Shown here in pieces: positions 58,241 to 64,000 of a stretch of 64,000 nt of DNA (position 1 is its first letter; every line of letters begins with the position of its first letter). Source of the stretch: Pandoraea nosoerga (lineage in GTDB: Bacteria > Pseudomonadota > Gammaproteobacteria > Burkholderiales > Burkholderiaceae). The translations under genes and the position numbers were made by a program. The stretch spans positions 186,001-250,000 of the forward strand of contig NZ_CABPSC010000003.1 of NCBI RefSeq assembly GCF_902459585.1. The letters are read 5' to 3'. Below the pieces are notes generated by a model that worked only from the letters and a program-made list of their open reading frames with translations, ran no database searches and was not told the DNA's origin.

Positions 58241-58275
58241 TTATTTCGAGAACGAGTGAGCCGCGCGAGCGCCAC

Positions 58276-59493
58276 ATGCCCTATCGGACCATCATTCGCA
58301 ACATCCTCTGGATGCTGACCGAGCGCGGCGCGCAGATCGCCGGCGGCATCGCGGTCTCCGGGCTTTTGGCGCGCAGCCTCGGGGCCGCGCAGTTCGGCCT
58401 GTTTCAATATGCGCAATCGCTCGTGTTCCTCGCCGCCTCGCTCACGCTTGTGTGCGGCAGCGAAGTCGTCGTGCCGCGCCTGGTCGGCAGGCCCGAAGCG
58501 GAGCAGCGCACCGTCATCGCCCACGCCTTCGTGCTGCGCCTGGCCGCGGCCGCCATCGCCTACACGCTCCTTGCCGTCTATGTGATCGTGTTCGCCGAGT
58601 CGGCACTGCTCGCCGTCACGCTCTGGCTTGGCGTGGCGCTGTGGTTGCGCGAGCCGTCGGGCGTCGTCGTCGCCTGGCTGCAAGCGCGCACGTTCAATCG
58701 TCCGAGCGTCACCGCCAATCTGTGCGCACTTGGCGTGAAGCTCGCGCTCGTCGCGGTCCTCTTCCTCGCGCACGCCGGCATTGCCGCGTTCGCGATCGTC
58801 TATGCGATCGAGGCTGTCGTCGCGGCGGCGTTGCTCGTGCGCCATTACCTCAGGCGTTCGCCCCGCACGCCGATCGTCTGGCAGCGCCGGCTGTTGCTCG
58901 AACTGCTCGAGAGCGGCACGGCGTTCTGGGCAGGCCTGATGCTCATGATGCTGTTCAAGCGCATCGACCAGCTCGTACTCAAGCCCATCATCCCGCTCGC
59001 CGAGCTCGGCGCTTATGCGGCGGCCATGCAGGTCACCGAGAACTTCGTGCTCGTCGCGCCAATCATCGCGAACTCGCTGGCGCCGCAACTGATCTTCCAG
59101 ACGGCCGACAACGCGATCGCCCGACGCAACACCGTGCGGGCCGTATGGCTGATGGTCGCCGCCGGCGCCTGTCTGGCCGTGCCGATCGCCGTGCTCGCGC
59201 CATGGATCGTGCACCTGATCTACGGCGCCGGATTCGCCGAGTCGGCCGAGATCCTTCGCGTGTCGGCGCTCATGGGCATCCTGGTCTTTGCCGACGCCGC
59301 CCTGAACCTCACGCTGATTCGCCGCGGCGCCGGCCGCTGGGTGATCGCGAAGTGGCTGTGCGCGGCGATCGTGGCGTTCACCGTGGTGCGCGCGCTCGCG
59401 CCGACGTTCGGCGCACTTGCTGGCGCGCTGGGCTATGGCGCCGGTTACGCCGCCGCGCTGCTGCTCGGCGTCTGGCTGCTGCGGCGGGACTGA
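58276..59493 (+). CDS. Polysaccharide flippase (Wzx/MOP family)
   Basis: The ATG (MPYRTIIRNILWMLTERGAQ) gives 405 residues with 10-12 membrane helices. SGLLARSLGAAQFGLFQYAQ is a typical Wzx start. Such proteins flip undecaprenyl-linked repeat units across the inner membrane. It heads a plus-strand cluster with three glycosyltransferases and the initiating transferase, which fits O-antigen or exopolysaccharide export. Confidence 0.9.
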   Translation: MPYRTIIRNILWMLTERGAQIAGGIAVSGLLARSLGAAQFGLFQYAQSLVFLAASLTLVCGSEVVVPRLVGRPEAEQRTVIAHAFVLRLAAAAIAYTLLAVYVIVFAESALLAVTLWLGVALWLREPSGVVVAWLQARTFNRPSVTANLCALGVKLALVAVLFLAHAGIAAFAIVYAIEAVVAAALLVRHYLRRSPRTPIVWQRRLLLELLESGTAFWAGLMLMMLFKRIDQLVLKPIIPLAELGAYAAAMQVTENFVLVAPIIANSLAPQLIFQTADNAIARRNTVRAVWLMVAAGACLAVPIAVLAPWIVHLIYGAGFAESAEILRVSALMGILVFADAALNLTLIRRGAGRWVIAKWLCAAIVAFTVVRALAPTFGALAGALGYGAGYAAALLLGVWLLRRD

Positions 59494-59497
59494 CGCG

Positions 59498-60634
59498 ATG
59501 ACGGCCACGATCGACATGCCGACCTCGCGTGCGCGCGCCATCTGCCTGTTCACCGGCACGCTTGCCGCGTTCGCCGGCGCGGAGCGCGCCACCGCCACGC
59601 TCGCCAACGCGCTGGCCGCACGCGGACATCGCGTACACGTACTGTCGCTGTGGGGGCACGCGCCCGTCTTCGCGCTTGCCGACGGCGTCACTCACCACGC
59701 GTTGTTTGCCGAGCGGGTGCCGTTCAGGCGTCACTATGCGTCGATCGTGCGGCGCGTGCGGCGCTATGTGCGTGAGCGCGCCGTAGACGTGATGATCGAC
59801 GTCGACCCGATGCTCGCGCTCTACACGGTGCCGGCCACACTGGGATTGCCGGTGCAGCGCATCGCGTGGGAGCACAGCACCTATGCGAGCGACCTCGGAC
59901 GCCGCGCGCGGCGCTGGGCGCGCGCGCTCGCCGCCGCGCGGTACGGCGCCGTCGTGGTTCTGACCGATGCCGACCGCGCCGCATGGCTGGCACACCACCC
60001 CCGCGCCCGCGCGCGATTCGTGACGCTGCCGAATCCGCTCGGGCTGCCGATGCCGGACGCTCCGACGCCGCATGACCACGATCGCTGCGTGCTCGCCGTG
60101 GGACGCCTCGTCCCGGACAAAGGCTTCGATCGCCTGATTGCCGCGTGGTCGCGAGTGGCCGCCGGCGCCCCCGGTTGGCGGGTGCAGATCGTGGGCGATG
60201 GTCCGCTGCGCGACGCGCTCATCGCGCAAGCGCGCGACGCCGGCGTGGCGGACAGCGTAAGCGTGTTGCCCGCGGTGCGCGACGTTGCCCGGTACTACGC
60301 GAGCGCCGCCGTCTATTGCCTGCCGTCCCGGCGCGAGAGCTTCGGACTGGTGCTCCTCGAAGCCAAGGCCTACGCATTGCCCGTGGCGGCCTACGCTGCC
60401 GACGCCGGGCCGCGCGCGCTGCTGCACGATGGCGTGGACAGCCTCGTCGTGGAGGACGGCGACATTCCCGCGCTGGCAGACGCCCTCGCCCGCCTGATCG
60501 GCGACGCCGGCCTGCGCGAGCGCCTCGGCCGTGCGGGCTACGATCATGCCCGGCAGTTCGATGCGGCGGTCATCGCCGCACGCTGGGAGGCGTTGTGGAC
60601 ACCGTCTGGGTTGACGACGGAGGACGTCCGATGA
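59498..60634 (+). CDS. GT4 family glycosyltransferase 1
   Basis: The ATG gives 378 residues of a GT-B fold. The first half starts RAICLFTGTLAAFAGAERAT; the second half has VGRLVPDKGFDRLIAAW and the ESFGLVLLEAKAYALPVAAY block with the EX7E pattern of GT4 enzymes. It retains donor configuration; the sugar is unknown. It overlaps the next gene by four bases. Confidence 0.9.
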   Translation: MTATIDMPTSRARAICLFTGTLAAFAGAERATATLANALAARGHRVHVLSLWGHAPVFALADGVTHHALFAERVPFRRHYASIVRRVRRYVRERAVDVMIDVDPMLALYTVPATLGLPVQRIAWEHSTYASDLGRRARRWARALAAARYGAVVVLTDADRAAWLAHHPRARARFVTLPNPLGLPMPDAPTPHDHDRCVLAVGRLVPDKGFDRLIAAWSRVAAGAPGWRVQIVGDGPLRDALIAQARDAGVADSVSVLPAVRDVARYYASAAVYCLPSRRESFGLVLLEAKAYALPVAAYAADAGPRALLHDGVDSLVVEDGDIPALADALARLIGDAGLRERLGRAGYDHARQFDAAVIAARWEALWTPSGLTTEDVR

Positions 60635-61767
60635 AAATCGCCCTGTTCGTCACCGGATTGCAATTGGGCGGCGCGGAAACGCAGGTCGTCGACCTCGCAA
60701 GAGGGTTTCTGGCGCGCGGGCACGATGTGGCGCTGATTTCGCTCACGGGCCGGTGCGCGATTGCGCTGCCCGAGTCCGAGCGACTTGCGCTGGTCGAGTT
60801 GCGGGCCGGGAAAGCGCCGTGGTCGCTTGCCGGCGCGTTGTGGCGGCTCGTGTCGTACCTGCGCGCATGGCGCGCGGACGTCGTGCACGCGCACATGGTG
60901 CACGCGAATCTGCTTGCACGCGTGGCGCGATGGTTCGCGCCGATGCCGGTGCTGGTCACGAGCGCGCACAGCCGCAACGAAGGCGGATACCTGCGCATGC
61001 TGGCGTACCGCCTCACCGATCGCTGGACGGATCTGACGACCAATGTGAGCGAGGATGCCGTGGCCGCATTCCTTGCACGCCGGGCCGCGCCGCAGGGGCG
61101 CATCGTCAGCATGCCCAACGGCATCGACACCGCACGTTACCGGCCGGACGCGCAGGCGCGCGCGAACGTGCGCGCCGCACGGGCGTGGGGGCTAACGCCG
61201 ACGACGCCGGTTGTCTTCGCCGCGGGCCGCCTCGTCGACGCGAAGGACTACCCGACGCTGATCGACGCGTTTTCCCGCGTGCTCGCCCAGATGCCCGACG
61301 CGAGGCTGTTCGTCGCCGGAGACGGGCCGCTGCGCGCGTCACTCGAGGCGCTCGTACAGGCAAGGCAACTCGTGGGCGCCGTCACGCTGCTGGGGCGTCG
61401 AAACGACATCGCGCAATGGATGTGCGCCGCGGACGTGTATGCGATGTCGTCCGCCTGGGAGGGACTGCCGCTGGTGATCGGCGAGGCGATGGCGTGCGGG
61501 CTGCCCGTGGTGTCGACCGATTGCGGCGGTGTGCGCGAACTGCTCGGCGTTCATGCCGGCAACGCACTCGTGCCCGTCGGCGACGCGCGGGCCTTGGGCG
61601 AAGCGTTATTGCGGCAGCTGCGCCTTCCGCGCGACGCGCAGGACGTCCGCGAAGCGACCGGTGCCGCCAACCGCGAGCGCATCGTCGCGCATTATTCGCT
61701 CGACGCCGTCGTGACGCGATGGCTCGACATGTATGCTCGTCTGGCGAGGACGAGCCCGGAAAATTGA
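60631..61767 (+). CDS. GT4 family glycosyltransferase 2
   Basis: The 378-residue protein starts MKIALFVTGLQLGGAETQVV, a GT4 hallmark, and contains AAGRLVDAKDYPTLIDAFSR and EGLPLVIGEAMACGLPVVST with the EX7E motif. It is translationally coupled to the preceding transferase and probably adds another residue of the same repeat unit. The acceptor is unknown. Confidence 0.92.
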   Translation: MKIALFVTGLQLGGAETQVVDLARGFLARGHDVALISLTGRCAIALPESERLALVELRAGKAPWSLAGALWRLVSYLRAWRADVVHAHMVHANLLARVARWFAPMPVLVTSAHSRNEGGYLRMLAYRLTDRWTDLTTNVSEDAVAAFLARRAAPQGRIVSMPNGIDTARYRPDAQARANVRAARAWGLTPTTPVVFAAGRLVDAKDYPTLIDAFSRVLAQMPDARLFVAGDGPLRASLEALVQARQLVGAVTLLGRRNDIAQWMCAADVYAMSSAWEGLPLVIGEAMACGLPVVSTDCGGVRELLGVHAGNALVPVGDARALGEALLRQLRLPRDAQDVREATGAANRERIVAHYSLDAVVTRWLDMYARLARTSPEN

Positions 61768-61774
61768 TGTTCCT

Positions 61775-62917
61775 ATGCAACCACCTGTCCTGTTCTGCTC
61801 GAATTCGTTCTGGTCGATCCACAACTTCCGTGGCGGGCCGATTCGGGCGCTTCTGAGCGCCGGCTACCGGGTGCATGTCGTGGCCCCGGACGACGATTAC
61901 GCGCCGCTGCTTCGGGCCATGGGTTGCACCGTACACGTCATGCCCATGGCGTCGAAGGGCCAGAACCCACTGGAGGACATGGCGCTGACATGGCGGCTGT
62001 TTCGTCTCTATCGGCGAGTCCGCCCCGTCGTGTGTTTTCACTACACGATCAAGCCGAACATCTATGGCGCCGCCGCCGCGCATTGGGCCGGTATTCCGTC
62101 GGTGTCGATCACGACGGGCATGGGCACGGTGTTCATCAACAAGTCGTTGATTACTTTCGTAGTTCGCCAACTGTACCGTTTCGCGTTCCGCCACACGCTG
62201 GAGAATTGGCTGCTCAACGAGTCCGATTTCCGGGCGATGGTCGACGGCGGTCTGATCGACGCCCGCAAGGCCCGGCTGCTGCCTGGCGAAGGCGTGAATC
62301 TCGATCATTTCGCGCGCGCCCCGTGGCCGGAGGAAGATGGCACGTTCCGATTCCTGTTGATTGCACGTCTTTTGCGTGACAAAGGGGTGCTGGAATTCGT
62401 GCAAGCCGCGCGAAAACTCAAGCCGTCGATGCCCCAAGTGCGTTTTCAGTTGCTGGGGCCCGCAGACGTCGAGAATCCGACGGCCATCTCGCGAAAACAG
62501 GTTGCCGCCTGGGTCGATGAAGGCCTCGTCGAGTATCTCGGGGTCACGCAGGAGGTGCGCCCCTTCATCGCGCAAGCGCATTGCATCGTGCTGCCCTCCT
62601 ATCGGGAAGGCCTGTCACGGACGCTGCTCGAGGCCAGCGCCATGGGGCGCCCGGTGCTCACGACCGACGTTCAGGGATGCCGGGAAGTGGTAACCGAGGG
62701 CGTAACGGGATGGATCGTGCCGGTACAGGACGCTGCGGCCCTGGCTGCACGAATGAAGGAAGTCGCCGGCATGCCGGCAAGTGCGCTGGAGGCGGTAGGC
62801 GAGGCCGGCCGTGATAAAGTAGCGCAGAATTTTGACGAGCGAAGGGTAATTGCCGAATATTTCCGCATATTGGGCATTGTCAATCGCGATACCCCCGCCT
62901 CTACGCCCGGCGTTTAA
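61775..62917 (+). CDS. GT4 family glycosyltransferase 3 (PglA/WbnH-like)
   Basis: The ATG (MQPPVLFCSNSFWSIHNFRG) gives 380 residues. FHYTIKPNIYGAAAAHWAGI and IARLLRDKGVLEFVQAARKL with EGLSRTLLEASAMGRPVLTT are typical of GT4 transferases that extend lipid-linked glycans, such as N,N'-diacetylbacillosaminyl- or GalNAc-transferases. It lies between the second transferase and the initiating enzyme. Confidence 0.9.
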   Translation: MQPPVLFCSNSFWSIHNFRGGPIRALLSAGYRVHVVAPDDDYAPLLRAMGCTVHVMPMASKGQNPLEDMALTWRLFRLYRRVRPVVCFHYTIKPNIYGAAAAHWAGIPSVSITTGMGTVFINKSLITFVVRQLYRFAFRHTLENWLLNESDFRAMVDGGLIDARKARLLPGEGVNLDHFARAPWPEEDGTFRFLLIARLLRDKGVLEFVQAARKLKPSMPQVRFQLLGPADVENPTAISRKQVAAWVDEGLVEYLGVTQEVRPFIAQAHCIVLPSYREGLSRTLLEASAMGRPVLTTDVQGCREVVTEGVTGWIVPVQDAAALAARMKEVAGMPASALEAVGEAGRDKVAQNFDERRVIAEYFRILGIVNRDTPASTPGV

Positions 62918-62989
62918 ATCGCGGCGTACCGAGAAAACACCCGTCGAATCGAATAACCCCGGTAAAGAGGCAATCGACTTCTCCGTACT

Positions 62990-64000
62990 ATGCTGAACCT
63001 GACCTTGGCATTGGTGGTTTCATTTGTCACTACGCTGCTGATCGTGCGTTATGCCCATGTGCACGCGCGATTTTCGAGCGATAGCGATACGCAGGGCGTT
63101 CAGAAGGTTCATGCGCATCCCGTAACCCGTATTGGCGGACTGGGCATCATGCTCGGACTGCTCGCGGCGGGCACATTTGCGACACTCTATTATTCCGGCA
63201 ATCTCCGGGAAATTCTGCTGCTGGCGGCCAGTGCGGCGCCGGTATTCCTCGGCGGGTTCATCGAAGACATTACCAAGCGCGTGTCGCCCAGAACCCGTTT
63301 GCTGTGCGCAATGGTCTCGGCGGTGGTGGCTTACTGGATTCTTGGCATTCACATCAACCGCGTCGATATCGCATTCATCGACAAAGGGCTTGCGCTTCCC
63401 TGGATTTCAGTTGCGCTGACGGTCATTTGCGTCGCGGCGATGACCAATGCGATCAATATCATCGACGGATTTAACGGCCTGGCCGCCATGGTCAGCATTT
63501 TCATGTTCGCGTCGCTCGGATACGTCGCTTTTCAGGTTGGCGACAATGTCATTCTCTCGGCGACTATGATCATGGTCGGCGCCGTTCTGGGATTCTTCAT
63601 TCTCAACTATCCGAACGGACTGATCTTCCTCGGCGACGGGGGTGCGTATTTCATCGGCTTCATGCTCGCCGAGCTTGCCATTTTGCTGGTCATGCGCAAT
63701 CCGGCGGTGTCGCCCTGGTATCCGGCGTTAATGCTGATTTATCCGATCTTCGAGGTTTGCTTTTCGATCTACCGGCGTCGGTTCGTGCGCGGCGTCTCGC
63801 CGAGCATGCCCGACGGTGTGCACCTGCACATGCTCATCTACAAACGAGTATTGCGCTGGGCCGTCGGCTCAAAGGTCGCCGAGCAGCTCGCACGGCGAAA
63901 TTCGATGACGTCCCCGTATCTGTGGGTGTTGTGCCTGCTGGCGGTCATCCCGGCCACGATATTCTGGCGACACAGCGGCTTGCTGGCCATGTGTTGTCTT
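62990..64000 (+). CDS. WecA-like undecaprenyl-phosphate sugar-1-phosphate transferase, 3' end missing
   Basis: The frame from ATG at 62990 is open to the last base (337 codons). About ten membrane helices are visible, with the MraY/WecA motifs VHAHPVTRIGGLG, MTNAINIIDGFNGLA, FLGDGGAYFIGF and the cytoplasmic His motif DGVHLHMLI. The enzyme transfers a HexNAc-1-phosphate to undecaprenyl phosphate and starts O-antigen or polysaccharide synthesis. Only a short C-terminal part should lie beyond the window. Confidence 0.93.
   Translation, partial: MLNLTLALVVSFVTTLLIVRYAHVHARFSSDSDTQGVQKVHAHPVTRIGGLGIMLGLLAAGTFATLYYSGNLREILLLAASAAPVFLGGFIEDITKRVSPRTRLLCAMVSAVVAYWILGIHINRVDIAFIDKGLALPWISVALTVICVAAMTNAINIIDGFNGLAAMVSIFMFASLGYVAFQVGDNVILSATMIMVGAVLGFFILNYPNGLIFLGDGGAYFIGFMLAELAILLVMRNPAVSPWYPALMLIYPIFEVCFSIYRRRFVRGVSPSMPDGVHLHMLIYKRVLRWAVGSKVAEQLARRNSMTSPYLWVLCLLAVIPATIFWRHSGLLAMCCL

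Overview
The window looks like a Burkholderiaceae chromosome, most like Pandoraea or a close relative (inference from gene content and high GC, not from a search). It carries one end of a large integrative and conjugative element (ICE) of the PFGI-1/ICEclc type. Positions 1 to about 35490 are ICE; about 35490 to 64000 are ordinary chromosome.

ICE cargo (1-12344, plus strand). The 3' end of an excisionase-like helix-turn-helix gene is followed by a co-oriented cluster: an SNF2-type helicase, a PHP-domain plus ABC-type ATPase (TrlF-like), a type III-like adenine methyltransferase (Mod), a type III-like restriction helicase-nuclease (Res), and a GHKL ATPase that I read as ending in a PD-(D/E)XK nuclease. 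It looks like a composite anti-phage system that modifies, cleaves and remodels DNA. I cannot match the full gene set to a named system.

ICE backbone (12399-35490, minus strand). One unit (18415 down to 12399) holds PilL, TIGR03759, a lytic transglycosylase, TIGR03765, TraD coupling protein and TIGR03747. A second block, ending at a strong terminator at 18511-18543, holds DUF2857, the STY4528 replication protein, a RelB/RelE-type toxin-antitoxin pair, TIGR03761, DUF3158, SSB, topoisomerase III, several small conserved ICE proteins, DUF3577, DUF3275, a methylase-like protein and a helicase. Noncoding parts of this block are unusually structured. A five-hairpin element occurs twice with compensating changes (25031-25163 and 26997-27128). 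A cloverleaf-like fold and a long compound hairpin fill the gene-free 27000-27715. A palindrome of two 10-11 bp arms recurs three times.

Junction (about 35481-35490). The ICE parB is cut at its 5' part and joined head-on to a truncated chromosomal NAD(P)-binding gene, so the ICE end with parA and dnaB is missing here.

Chromosome (35490-64000). In order: a TetR/MFS pair; two tandem 35-36 residue paralogous peptides too short for routine gene calling; the DUF3348-DUF802-OmpA-DUF2894 operon, whose DUF802/OmpA pair has the build of a MotAB/ZorAB ion-driven stator; an MFS/HxlR divergon with a nested dyad operator; trmB; uppP; a DUF1439 lipoprotein; a YkgJ protein; an SDR/TetR divergon; an isoaspartate methyltransferase-like protein, a rhodanese and TolC; then a lipopolysaccharide block with waaA, Kdo hydroxylase, waaC and phosphomannomutase, and a divergent surface-polysaccharide cluster with a flippase, three glycosyltransferases and a WecA-like initiating transferase cut by the window end.
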